This document shows positions 28,306-36,091 of a stretch of 64,000 nucleotides of DNA, in pieces. A model generated the notes under the pieces. It worked only from the letters and a program-made list of their open reading frames with translations. It did not search any database and had not been told where the DNA came from. A program made the position numbers and the translations under genes. The DNA comes from Caldifarciminota bacterium. Lineage in GTDB: Bacteria; Hydrothermota; Hydrothermia; LBFQ01; DSFT01. Numbering within the stretch: position 1 is the first letter of the stretch; every line of letters begins with the position of its first letter. The stretch lies in NCBI GenBank assembly GCA_025060695.1, contig JANXBH010000007.1, positions 1-64,000 on the forward strand, in the 5' to 3' direction.

Positions 28306-29606
28306 CCCCTAATTTTGCCTTTTTTGATTAGAGCATCGTACTGCTTCATAAGAAGGTAAGAATTTATTTGATTTACTAAATCAAGAATAACTCCGACAAT
28401 TATCAAAATTCTTGTCCCACCAAAGTAAAATGGAACATTCAAAAGCTTTGATACATGATATGGAACTATTGCTATGAATATAAAAATTATTGACGCAGGT
28501 AATAGTATTCTTGACATTACACTATCTATATACTGTGCTGTTGCATCGCCGGGCCTAATTCCAGGAATAAATCCACCATTTCTTTGCAAATTGTCAGCAA
28601 TATCCTTAGGATTTAGAACTATAGATGTATAGAAGTATGCAAAGAAAAGTATTAAAAGAGCAAATAGAGTGTCATATAACCATGTCCCTGGCTGAAAATA
28701 AGTTTGAAAAATACTTTGAATTTGTGGGGATGGAGCAATAGTAGATAGTGTCTGAGGGAAAATTAAAACACTTTGAGCAAATATAATAGGAATTACACCT
28801 GCTACATTTACTGTTAGAGGTAAGTACGTGGTTTGACCACCTACTACCGCTTTTCCAACTACTCTCTTAGCATAATGTATTGGTATTCTTCTTTGAACTT
28901 CAGTTATTATAACAACTATGGAAGTAACTAAGACAAAGAACACAAAAAATACGAGTACATTTAACCAAGTTATTGTACCAGAAGATATTAAGTTAGCTAT
29001 TGCTCTTGCCTCGGCAGGGAAAGTATCCAAAGAACCAATAAGAATTAACATAGATGAGCCTCTACCAATACCTCTTTCATCAATTTGCTCACCAAGCCAC
29101 ATTACAAAAATAGCACCGCCAACAAGTGTTATTACCGTTGTTATTGTAAATAAAATTCCAGGATTTGGCACAACCGCTATACCCGTTTGAGTTTTCAATG
29201 TTTGCAAAAATGAAGTTATACCAAATGCTTGAACTGTTGCAATGAGTATAGTAAGTAGTCTTGCATATTGATTTATAATTCTCCTACCATGTTCTCCTTC
29301 TCTTTGTAGTCTTTGCAAATTTGGAAGTGTATTGGAAAGCAATTGCATAATAATAGATGCAGAAATATATGGCATTATACCAAGAGAGAAAATAGATGCC
29401 CTTGAAAGAGCACCCCCTACAAATATGTCGTATATACCAAAAACCGTGCCTCTTAGTGTTTCAAAGAACTGAGCGAGTGCGGACGCATCTATTCCTGGAA
29501 CAGGAATATGAGTTCCTATTCTAAAAACCAATATTATAAAAATCGTAAATAAAATTTTTTCCCTTAGCTCCTGTATTCTAAAGATATTAGTAATAGAGGA
29601 CCACAT
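28290..29606 (-). CDS. secY: Protein translocase channel subunit SecY
   Basis: A 438-residue integral membrane protein with ten hydrophobic helices forming the SecYEG pore. Recognisable motifs are GTHIPVPGIDASAL, GIMPYISASIIMQLL with NLQRLQREGEHGRR, the YAKRVVGKAVVGGQTTYLPL loop region and NLQRNGGFIPGIRPG. Length is typical. It follows rplO by 2 bases in the usual order of the spc operon; adk, map and infA, which normally come after secY, are replaced by yggT and folP. Confidence 0.96.
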   Translation of the reverse strand: MWSSITNIFRIQELREKILFTIFIILVFRIGTHIPVPGIDASALAQFFETLRGTVFGIYDIFVGGALSRASIFSLGIMPYISASIIMQLLSNTLPNLQRLQREGEHGRRIINQYARLLTILIATVQAFGITSFLQTLKTQTGIAVVPNPGILFTITTVITLVGGAIFVMWLGEQIDERGIGRGSSMLILIGSLDTFPAEARAIANLISSGTITWLNVLVFFVFFVLVTSIVVIITEVQRRIPIHYAKRVVGKAVVGGQTTYLPLTVNVAGVIPIIFAQSVLIFPQTLSTIAPSPQIQSIFQTYFQPGTWLYDTLFALLILFFAYFYTSIVLNPKDIADNLQRNGGFIPGIRPGDATAQYIDSVMSRILLPASIIFIFIAIVPYHVSKLLNVPFYFGGTRILIIVGVILDLVNQINSYLLMKQYDALIKKGKIRGWRTS

Positions 29607-29608
29607 AG

Positions 29609-30055
29609 TTATACCTTAATTTCTGAACCTGACAAATTTATTAATTCTATAGCCTTCTTAGAAAACTTATCTATACCTTCAAAAACCAGTTTTTTACTAA
29701 GATTCCCTTTAGCTAATATCTTAACGGGTTTTCTTAAACTTCTTATTAATTTCCTTTCATATAGTGTTTGCTTATTTACTACTTCTCCGTCATTAAATTT
29801 TTCATTTATTCTATTTAAGTTAACCTCTTGATATCTAATAGAAAAAGGATTATTAAAACCTCTTTTTGGAAGTCTTCTATATATAGGAGTTTGACCACCC
29901 TCAAACCAAGGCTCTTTTGGGTCTCCCTCTCTCGATTTTTGACCCTTTTGACCTCTACCCGCAGTCTTACCTAAACCTGAACCTATACCCCTTCCTACCC
30001 TTGTCTTTTTAGTATTCGCACCCCTTTTTGGTTTTAAATTACTTAAAGTTATCAT
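29609..30055 (-). CDS. rplO: 50S ribosomal protein L15
   Basis: A 148-residue ribosomal protein. The Gly/Arg/Lys-rich N-terminus (KPKRGANTKKTRVGRGIGSG, then GKTAGRGQKGQKSREG) and PIYRRLPKRGF are the L15 hallmarks, and the C-terminal half is the usual alpha/beta domain. It overlaps rpmD by 4 bases and precedes secY by 2, as in the spc operon. Confidence 0.96.
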   Translation of the reverse strand: MITLSNLKPKRGANTKKTRVGRGIGSGLGKTAGRGQKGQKSREGDPKEPWFEGGQTPIYRRLPKRGFNNPFSIRYQEVNLNRINEKFNDGEVVNKQTLYERKLIRSLRKPVKILAKGNLSKKLVFEGIDKFSKKAIELINLSGSEIKV

Positions 30056-30237
30056 GACACCACTTCCTCCACTTTTATATATTGTCTTATTTTTTCAATC
30101 ATCCCTCTTATTGCAGGATTATCAGTTTTTATTACTGCTTGATTTATTTTCCTTAAACCCAAACTTTTTATAATTTCCTTATTTTTTCCATGAACACCTA
30201 TAAGACTTCTTGTAAGGGTAATTTTTAACTTTTTCAT
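30052..30237 (-). CDS. rpmD: 50S ribosomal protein L30
   Basis: A 61-residue protein with the L30 pattern KKLKITLTRSLIGV, then KNKEIIKSLGLRKINQAVI. It is the first gene of this transcript: the TAAAAT box lies 8 nt before the ATG at 30237. rpsE and other spc genes, usually upstream of L30, are absent, so the operon has been broken just before rpmD. Confidence 0.94.
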   Translation of the reverse strand: MKKLKITLTRSLIGVHGKNKEIIKSLGLRKINQAVIKTDNPAIRGMIEKIRQYIKVEEVVS

Positions 30238-30243
30238 AACTGA

Positions 30244-30272
30244 AAATTTTAAAGCAAAATGCTTTAAAATTT
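30244..30272. promoter_or_regulatory. Perfect inverted-repeat divergent promoter, rpmD / Rrf2 gene
   Basis: AAATTTTAAAGC (30244-30255), AAAAT, GCTTTAAAATTT (30261-30272): 12-base perfect arms. Boxes lie 8 nt from the rpmD ATG (30237) and 7 nt from the Rrf2-family ATG (30278). Confidence 0.65.
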
Positions 30273-30277
30273 ATTTT

Positions 30278-30688
30278 ATGTTTAGACTGAGTAGTAAAGT
30301 AGAATATGGAATAAGATCTCTTATTAGACTATATCTCAATGGTCCTCTAACAACGAAAGAATTGTCAAGAATTGAATTAATACCGGAGGCATTTTTAGAA
30401 AGGATTATGTCAGAATTAAAATATGCAGGTATTATAGAGGGTAAAAGAGGTCCTCAAGGAGGATATGAGTTAGTAAAAGACATAGAAGAAATTAGGATAA
30501 TAGAAATAATTCAAGCACTTGAAGGAAAACCTTCAATTGTAAAGTGTGTAGAAAATGAAAATAGCTGTAGCTTTGTATCATTATGTTTAATGAAAGCATT
30601 CTGGAAAAAAGCTAATTTAGAATTTCAGGAATTCCTTTCAAGAATATCATTAAAAGACATTATTGATGAATTAGAAAGAAGTTCATAG
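30278..30688 (+). CDS. Rrf2-family transcriptional regulator
   Basis: A 136-residue winged-helix regulator. The N-terminus (LSSKVEYGIRSLIRLYLNG) and wing (GKRGPQGGYEL) are typical of Rrf2/IscR/NsrR. Three cysteines in CVENENSCSFVSLC can bind an iron-sulfur cluster, so it may sense iron, oxygen or nitric oxide. Targets are unknown; it is divergent from rpmD and shares a compact promoter, which could let it act there (speculative). Its last 64 bases are antisense to the end of the next gene. Confidence 0.9.
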   Translation: MFRLSSKVEYGIRSLIRLYLNGPLTTKELSRIELIPEAFLERIMSELKYAGIIEGKRGPQGGYELVKDIEEIRIIEIIQALEGKPSIVKCVENENSCSFVSLCLMKAFWKKANLEFQEFLSRISLKDIIDELERSS

Positions 30689-31797
30689 TAATAGTTTTCA
30701 ATTTTCTTTGAAACAACTTCCCAGCTATATTTTTCTAAAACTTCAATATATGCTTTCTCCACTACTCTATTTACAAGTGTTCTATTTTTTAAAACCATAA
30801 TAATCTTATTTGCTAAGTCTTTATAATTTTTATTTTCAAAGAGAAAACCATTTATCTCATCCTTTATAACTTGTCTATATCCTTCAATATTAGATGCAAT
30901 AACCGGGATTTTAGAAGCCATAGCTTCAAGTAATACTATACCAAAACTTTCCTTTTCAGTTGCAGGAGAAACAAATACATCGCAACTTGCGTAATACTTA
31001 GGAAGCTCTTCATAACCGACCCTACCTACAAAAATTACCTTGTCCTTTATATCTTTGCTTATATATTGCTTATATAAAGCCTTAAACGGGCTATCACCTA
31101 CAATAACAAGCTTTACATTAGGAATAAATTTAATTACCTCATTTAATGCTAATATTAGATACTTAAGTCCTTTGCGAGGTTCTATTCTTCCTACAAAAAG
31201 TATTTTCTTAGAATCATCATTAGCTAAAAAACTAATTTTTTGATTATGTAGATTAAATCTTTGAACATCTATTCCATTAGGAATAATCCTATAATTACTA
31301 TCAAAATATCTGCTAATACTCCTTTTTGCAAGTTCTGAAACCGCTATTTTTCCATGAAGTTTTTCAAAATACATTTTAATATAGCCTTTAAAAATTTTAT
31401 ACAATAACATCTCTTCATGAGCGGAATGAAAAGTGGCAACATTTATTGATCTTGAATATAAAAGTGCTAAGGACGGAAGACCAACAGCAATAGGTCCATG
31501 AACATGAACAATATGAAAATGATTATTTGACATAAACTTCTTTACAAGCTTATTTAGTCTAATAGAAACTGTTATAGAACCTAAGGACTTATTTATTGGA
31601 ATTTTAATTGACCTTCCCATCCTTATTACATAATCTGGATCATTATATTCAATACCCGATTTAAAATTTGCAGTTAGAATGAATGTTTCATGCCCCCTTT
31701 TTCTTAAGAACCTTGCTAAATTATCAATATGCTCACTAACACCACCGGGATAAGGATAGAATATATCAGAAACATATAAAATTCTTAAAGGTTTCAT
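30625..31797 (-). CDS. GT4 glycosyltransferase
   Basis: A 390-residue sugar transferase of the GT-B fold. The N-domain has LYVSDIFYPYPGGVSEHI and HVHGPIAVG; the C-domain has LFVGRIEPRKGLKYLI, ATEKESFGIVLLEAMASKIP (catalytic Glu region E-x7-E) and ASNIEGYRQV. It probably acts on a membrane glycolipid or polysaccharide. It overlaps lgt by 4 bases. The last 21 codons (IMSFNDILERNS end) run across the end of the Rrf2 gene and look like non-conserved read-through. Confidence 0.9.
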   Translation of the reverse strand: MKPLRILYVSDIFYPYPGGVSEHIDNLARFLRKRGHETFILTANFKSGIEYNDPDYVIRMGRSIKIPINKSLGSITVSIRLNKLVKKFMSNNHFHIVHVHGPIAVGLPSLALLYSRSINVATFHSAHEEMLLYKIFKGYIKMYFEKLHGKIAVSELAKRSISRYFDSNYRIIPNGIDVQRFNLHNQKISFLANDDSKKILFVGRIEPRKGLKYLILALNEVIKFIPNVKLVIVGDSPFKALYKQYISKDIKDKVIFVGRVGYEELPKYYASCDVFVSPATEKESFGIVLLEAMASKIPVIASNIEGYRQVIKDEINGFLFENKNYKDLANKIIMVLKNRTLVNRVVEKAYIEVLEKYSWEVVSKKIENYYYELLSNSSIMSFNDILERNS

Positions 31798-32633
31798 TTT
31801 TTTCTACTAAATACAACAAGTCCTAAAATACCAAGAAAAATAGCAACAATTGAAAATATATGTGCAAATTTTATACCAAATACAACATCTGTATCAATTC
31901 TTTGAAACTCCATAAAAAATCTGATAATACCGTAGTTTAGAATATAAATACTTAAAACTTGCCCACTATTTGTATAAAACTTAGAGTTTCTAAAATAAAT
32001 TAAAAATACAAAATTTAAATAATTTAAAATACTTTCATACCAAAATGTAGGATGAAAATATTCATAATTTTCAAAACTTCTTATTCTATTTTCAGGTGGT
32101 ATATAAATAGCCCAAAACACGTCAGTTGGAGGACCATATGCTTCTTTATTAAAAAAGTTTCCCCATCTTCCTATTGCTTGACCAAGTGCAAGATAAGGTA
32201 TTGTTATATCTGCCATTTTTAGAAAATTCCAATTTTTTATTCTTGAAATAATATAACCTCCAATTAAGCCTCCAATAATTCCACCATATATAGCAAGACC
32301 ACCGTGCCACACAGCAATAATTTCAAATGGATTTTTTGAATAGTAATCCCAATTGGGAATAACATGGTATATCCTCGCACCTAATATACCTGATATCACT
32401 ACCCAAAATATAGCATTTTCAAGTTCCTTATAACTAACATTTAATTTAAATCTTTCAATGTCCCTTTTTATAAAAAATAATGCAAGAGCAATAGCTACTA
32501 TGTACATTAGTCCATAGTATCTAATCTGAAAATCACCAATTCTAACTATAGCAGGGTCAATGCTTAAATCCTTTAATGTAAAATATAAAACAAACTCAAG
32601 AACAAGCCCTACAACTAAAATTAATATATACAA
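31794..32633 (-). CDS. lgt: Prolipoprotein diacylglyceryl transferase
   Basis: A 279-residue polytopic membrane enzyme that adds diacylglycerol to the lipobox cysteine of prolipoproteins. Seven hydrophobic segments are seen, with the Lgt signature GRWGNFFNKEAYG and the earlier motifs IRYYGLMYI, LGARIYHVI and WHGGLAIYGGIIGG. It is needed for the several lipoproteins in this window. The start is TTG at 32633, supported by a TAAAAT box 7 nt upstream; the box overlaps that of the divergent pgeF. Confidence 0.93.
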   Translation of the reverse strand: MYILILVVGLVLEFVLYFTLKDLSIDPAIVRIGDFQIRYYGLMYIVAIALALFFIKRDIERFKLNVSYKELENAIFWVVISGILGARIYHVIPNWDYYSKNPFEIIAVWHGGLAIYGGIIGGLIGGYIISRIKNWNFLKMADITIPYLALGQAIGRWGNFFNKEAYGPPTDVFWAIYIPPENRIRSFENYEYFHPTFWYESILNYLNFVFLIYFRNSKFYTNSGQVLSIYILNYGIIRFFMEFQRIDTDVVFGIKFAHIFSIVAIFLGILGLVVFSRKK

Positions 32634-32636
32634 CTT

Positions 32637-32646
32637 TAAAATTTTA
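32637..32646. promoter_or_regulatory. Overlapping divergent -10 boxes, lgt / pgeF
   Basis: TTAAAATTTTAA is a perfect palindrome. The plus box TAAAAT (32637-32642) is 8 nt from ATG 32651; the minus box (32641-32646) is 7 nt from TTG 32633. The two hexamers share 2 bp, so both cannot be melted by polymerase at once. Confidence 0.6.
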
Positions 32647-32650
32647 AGGG

Positions 32651-33280
32651 ATGTGGCTTTTTAAGGACGGTTTTTACGAGCTAAATATAGAAAATTTTAA
32701 AATAAAAGTTTCTACAAAACATTCAAATGATAAAGATATTACCTATGATGCTTGGCTAAATCAAATTCATTCTAACATTATTTACATAGTAAAAGATAAA
32801 GATAAATTGCCAAAAGGTGAAATAAACGGAGACGGAATTATATTGAGTGTAAAAAATGTAAAAGCAAGAGTAAAAACAGCTGACTGCTACCCTGTGGTTT
32901 TAATAGATGTTAAAAATCAAATAGGTGCCATTTTACACATTGGTTGGAGAGGTTCATATTTAAGAATTTTAGAAAGGTGTATAAAAATACTTATGAATGA
33001 ATTTAATTCTAAAAATATATTGGCGGTTTTTGGTCCAGGGATATGTAAAAATTGCTATGAAGTAAAAGAGAATCTATTTAATTATTTTCCAAGAGAATAC
33101 TTTGAATTTAAAAATAATAGGTTGTTTCTTGATATACTTTCATTTAATTTGGATATCCTAAAAAAGTATGGAATAAGTGATATTATATTACCAAATTCAT
33201 GTACTTATGAAAGCGATATACTTTATTCACATAGAAAGGGTGAAAAAAGTAGAATATACACTATACTTGAGATACTTTAA
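32651..33280 (+). CDS. pgeF: Peptidoglycan-editing / multicopper-oxidase-like protein PgeF
   Basis: A 209-residue protein of the YfiH/PgeF (DUF152) family, which removes mis-incorporated serine from peptidoglycan precursors or acts on purine nucleosides. Zinc and active-site motifs are NQIHSNI, VKTADCYPVV, HIGWRGSY, FGPGICKNCYEV and YSHRKGEKSR. Length is a little below the usual 240. It has its own promoter overlapping lgt's. Its stop codon is part of the tRNA-Gln promoter box. Confidence 0.9.
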   Translation: MWLFKDGFYELNIENFKIKVSTKHSNDKDITYDAWLNQIHSNIIYIVKDKDKLPKGEINGDGIILSVKNVKARVKTADCYPVVLIDVKNQIGAILHIGWRGSYLRILERCIKILMNEFNSKNILAVFGPGICKNCYEVKENLFNYFPREYFEFKNNRLFLDILSFNLDILKKYGISDIILPNSCTYESDILYSHRKGEKSRIYTILEIL

Positions 33281-33283
33281 AAT
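33278..33283 (+). promoter_or_regulatory. TAAAAT box for tRNA-Gln
   Basis: CTTTAAAATTT overlaps the pgeF stop. The hexamer ends 8 nt before the first base of the mature tRNA. Because tRNA needs no start codon, this identifies the motif as a transcription signal. Confidence 0.7.
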
Positions 33284-33291
33284 TTAGTATT

Positions 33292-33362
33292 TGCGGGGTC
33301 GTCTAATGGTAGGACGGCAGACTCTGGATCTGCTTGTGGGGGTTCAAGTCCCTCCCCCGCAG
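33292..33362 (+). tRNA. tRNA-Gln (anticodon CTG)
   Basis: A complete cloverleaf. Acceptor TGCGGGG pairs with CCCCGCA, giving the U1-A72 pair usual in tRNA-Gln, with discriminator G at 33362. D arm is GTCT/GGAC, anticodon arm GCAGA-CTCTGGA-TCTGC, T arm GGGGG-TTCAAGT-CCCTC (one G-U). CCA is not encoded. Anticodon CUG reads CAG. The next start codon is only 7 nt after the tRNA end. Confidence 0.97.
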
Positions 33363-33369
33363 TTCTAAA

Positions 33370-33735
33370 ATGGTTTTATTTATATATCTTCAAATTTTTT
33401 CAGATAGTATAAGAAGTAATAATTTTGAATACGATAAAATCATAAATAAAATTTACTTTTCAGGACTAAAAAGTTATAGAATCAGTGAGGATAGTCTTGA
33501 GAAAACCAAGTTGAATGGTATAGTAAAAGGATATAAATTTAAAGTGTATAAGTTTGAGAATATAGTTGAAACATTTAAAAGTAGCACGTTAGATGGGAAA
33601 ACCATAATAGAACACTCCGACCCAAAGGATGTTGAAATTTACGAATTTTACGAAGATAAAAAATTCATATTTTACATAGTGAAAGAGGTTTACTTAGGCA
33701 TAAATAGAAGAGTATATATTAATATGTATAAATAA
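33370..33735 (+). CDS. Small hypothetical protein after tRNA-Gln
   Basis: A 121-residue protein with a short hydrophobic N-terminus (MVLFIYLQIF), possibly a weak signal peptide, then a charged beta-type sequence (VEIYEFYEDKKFIFYIV). The lengths and strand pattern loosely recall small periplasmic LolA-like carriers, but I do not recognise a family. I start it at ATG 33370; the longer frame from 33334 would require translating the tRNA. It depends on read-through of the tRNA-Gln transcript and overlaps hisC by 17 bases tail to tail. Confidence 0.55.
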   Translation: MVLFIYLQIFSDSIRSNNFEYDKIINKIYFSGLKSYRISEDSLEKTKLNGIVKGYKFKVYKFENIVETFKSSTLDGKTIIEHSDPKDVEIYEFYEDKKFIFYIVKEVYLGINRRVYINMYK

Positions 33736-34756
33736 TATCTTGCAATGCTCTTATAAATAGTTCATTTTCCTCAGGTTTTCCAACAGTTACTCTCAAATAA
33801 CTTTCAAGACCCTTCATATAGGATATATTTCTTATTCTTATGCCTTTTTCTAAGAGTTTGTCATAAACAAGGTTTGGGTCATTTACCTTGAATAATATAA
33901 AATTCGCATAGGACTTAACGTATTCTATGTTTAACTTATCAAATGCCATATAGATTTTTTCTTTTTCATTATTTACCATAATTATAGAACTTTCATATAT
34001 ATCCTTAAATAAATGAAAGTTCCTTAAAATTACTAATTGCAAAATACTTATGTGATAAGGCGTTGTTAAAACTTCCTCGCATAAATTTACAATTTCTTCG
34101 TCTGCAATAACCAAACCTATTCTTATACCCGCAAGCAAACTTTTAGATAAGCTTCTAATAATATAAAGATTTCTAAAGTCGTATATTAGGTCCTTATATG
34201 TAATACCAGAGAAAGGATAATATGCTTCATCTATCACTATTAGGGCATTACATTCAAGTGCTTTATATATAATCTCTTTGTTTTGCAAATTACCCGTTGG
34301 ATTATTCGGATTTACTATAGTAATAATGTTATGATTTTTAAAAGTATTAGGATCTATTTCATATTTTACACCAAGGTTTACTATATTTAAATTTGTCTGA
34401 GTAATCTTTCCTGCATGTTTAAAGATAGGATATGTAGGCTCATAGATTACAGCACTTTTGTCTTTACCACCTGCTATAAAGAAAGAAAGCCATATAGCTT
34501 GATCAGCTCCGACTGTAATTAAGAAGTTTTTTGGATTAATATCTATATAGGATGAAAATATTTCCTTTGTCTCATAGTAAAACTTAGGTTGTGGATATCT
34601 ATTAAATTCTACTTTTTTAAACTCTTCAAATATTGCTTCTTTTATATTAAAAGGAATGTCAATAGGGCTTTCATTTTGGTCAAGCTTTGCAATAAATTTA
34701 ATTTCAGAAACTGGCATTGCAGACTTAATAGGAATATCATTTCTCAATATACCCAT
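33719..34756 (-). CDS. hisC: Histidinol-phosphate aminotransferase family enzyme
   Basis: A 345-residue fold-type I PLP enzyme. The opening KLDQNESPIDIPF, the FLITVGADQAI region, TIVNPNNPTGN, the VIDEAYYPF aspartate and the PLP-binding lysine in RSLSKSLLAGIRIGL all fit HisC. It makes histidinol phosphate, but family members also serve aromatic amino acids or cobalamin side chains. No other his genes are nearby; it follows speD with no gap. Specificity is therefore uncertain. Confidence 0.88.
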   Translation of the reverse strand: MGILRNDIPIKSAMPVSEIKFIAKLDQNESPIDIPFNIKEAIFEEFKKVEFNRYPQPKFYYETKEIFSSYIDINPKNFLITVGADQAIWLSFFIAGGKDKSAVIYEPTYPIFKHAGKITQTNLNIVNLGVKYEIDPNTFKNHNIITIVNPNNPTGNLQNKEIIYKALECNALIVIDEAYYPFSGITYKDLIYDFRNLYIIRSLSKSLLAGIRIGLVIADEEIVNLCEEVLTTPYHISILQLVILRNFHLFKDIYESSIIMVNNEKEKIYMAFDKLNIEYVKSYANFILFKVNDPNLVYDKLLEKGIRIRNISYMKGLESYLRVTVGKPEENELFIRALQDIIYTY

Positions 34757-35173
34757 TTATATTCCTTTACCTTCCTCCCAACTAATTATACTATGATAAA
34801 AAATCTTATCTCCGTCATCCAATCCTCTTGTGATTTCAGTTATATGAACATGTTTTGCCTTGAACTTTTCTACTGCATATTTTACAGCTTTTTCTGGCTC
34901 AGTATTTTCACCACAAGTGTATATATCCATTGCAACATAGCCGAATTCCGGCCACGTATGAACTGAAAGATGTGATTCAGAAATTACTATAACTCCACTT
35001 ACTCCATTTGGGGGGAATCTATTGAATGAGACTGACCATATTTCTACATTTGCTTCTTTTGCAGCATTAACCAAGATTTCCTGCATTAGATTTATATTAC
35101 CTATAATTTCAGGATCACAGCCCGAGGCTTCTACTATATAGTGTTCACCTCTTGTTGCATGAAATTTTTCCAA
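34757..35173 (-). CDS. speD: S-adenosylmethionine decarboxylase proenzyme
   Basis: A 138-residue pyruvoyl enzyme that makes decarboxylated SAM for spermidine or long polyamines. The self-cleavage site is SESHLSVHTWPE (cut before the Ser of HLS, making the pyruvoyl group), with YTCGENTEPEKAV following. It is the small prokaryotic class-1B type. It starts at TTG 35173 behind AAGGAGGTG. speE is not in the window. Long polyamines are common in thermophiles. Confidence 0.93.
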   Translation of the reverse strand: MEKFHATRGEHYIVEASGCDPEIIGNINLMQEILVNAAKEANVEIWSVSFNRFPPNGVSGVIVISESHLSVHTWPEFGYVAMDIYTCGENTEPEKAVKYAVEKFKAKHVHITEITRGLDDGDKIFYHSIISWEEGKGI

Positions 35174-35189
35174 TTCTCACCTCCTTCAT

Positions 35190-36074
35190 CTATACTCCCC
35201 TTGTTTGTAAAAGCTCCTCTTCTTTTAGTTTACCTATATCTATACCCTTCATAGGCTCTCCCAAACTCATTGAAATCCTTGCTAATACTTTTGGATTATC
35301 ATAATATGCAACCGCTTCAACTATTGCACTTGCGTACTTTTCAGGATTAGAAGATTTAAATATACCACTTCCTACAAATACTGACTCTGCACCGAGTTGC
35401 ATCATAAGCGCTGCATCAGCAGGAGTTGCAATACCTCCAGCTGCAAAATTAGGAACTGGTAGCTTACCATTCTCCCAAATATATCTTACTAAGTTATAAT
35501 CTACTTGTAATTCCTTTGCTTTTCTAAATAGTTCATCTTCTCTTAAACTCGCAATTTGAGATATCTCTCTTTGAATAAGTCTCATATGCCTCACCGCTTC
35601 TACTACATTCCCTGTCCCTGCCTCTCCTTTTGTCCTAATAAGTGCTGCACCTTCATTGATTCTTCTTAATGCCTCCGATAGATTTCTCGCACCGCATACG
35701 AATGGCACTTTAAATTTGTGCTTGTCTATATGATGCTCTTCATCTGCAGGCGTTAAAACTTCACTTTCATCAATAAAGTCTATTCCAATTTCTTCTAATA
35801 TTTGAGCTTCTACAAAATGACCAATTCTTACTTTTGCCATTACAGGAATACTTACAGCATCCATTATTCTTAATATTATCTCAGGGTCTGCCATTCTTGC
35901 TACCCCTCCCTCTTTTCTTATATCTGCGGGAACTTTCTCTAAAGCCATTACAGCTACAGCACCTGCTTTTTCAGCTATTTTTGCTTGCTCAGGATTAGTA
36001 ACGTCCATAATTACTCCACCTCTTAACATTTTGGCAAGACCTACTTTTATTTCCCAATTTTCATTAAAAAACAT
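35190..36074 (-). CDS. pdxS: Pyridoxal 5'-phosphate synthase lyase subunit
   Basis: A 294-residue TIM-barrel enzyme that builds PLP from ribose 5-phosphate, glyceraldehyde 3-phosphate and ammonia. Catalytic lysines lie in MAKVRIGHF and [31 protein letters not shown] and [17 protein letters not shown] bind phosphate. The glutaminase partner pdxT is not adjacent, which is unusual. Its promoter box is 7 nt from the ATG at 36074. Confidence 0.97.
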   Translation of the reverse strand: MFFNENWEIKVGLAKMLRGGVIMDVTNPEQAKIAEKAGAVAVMALEKVPADIRKEGGVARMADPEIILRIMDAVSIPVMAKVRIGHFVEAQILEEIGIDFIDESEVLTPADEEHHIDKHKFKVPFVCGARNLSEALRRINEGAALIRTKGEAGTGNVVEAVRHMRLIQREISQIASLREDELFRKAKELQVDYNLVRYIWENGKLPVPNFAAGGIATPADAALMMQLGAESVFVGSGIFKSSNPEKYASAIVEAVAYYDNPKVLARISMSLGEPMKGIDIGKLKEEELLQTRGV

Positions 36075-36081
36075 AATGAAA

Positions 36082-36087
36082 ATTTTA
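36082..36087 (-). promoter_or_regulatory. TAAAAT box upstream of pdxS
   Basis: CTTTAAAATTTT on the minus strand, hexamer 7 nt from the pdxS ATG and next to the galE stop. Confidence 0.6.
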
Positions 36088-36091
36088 AAGT

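Noticed and set aside
30244-30272. The AAATTTTAAAGC...GCTTTAAAATTT inverted repeats as transcription terminators
   Set aside because: They lie between divergent genes, not after gene ends, contain little G or C, and have a fixed distance to start codons.
33334-33369. Longer start of the small gene after tRNA-Gln
   Set aside because: It would translate the tRNA T arm and acceptor stem.
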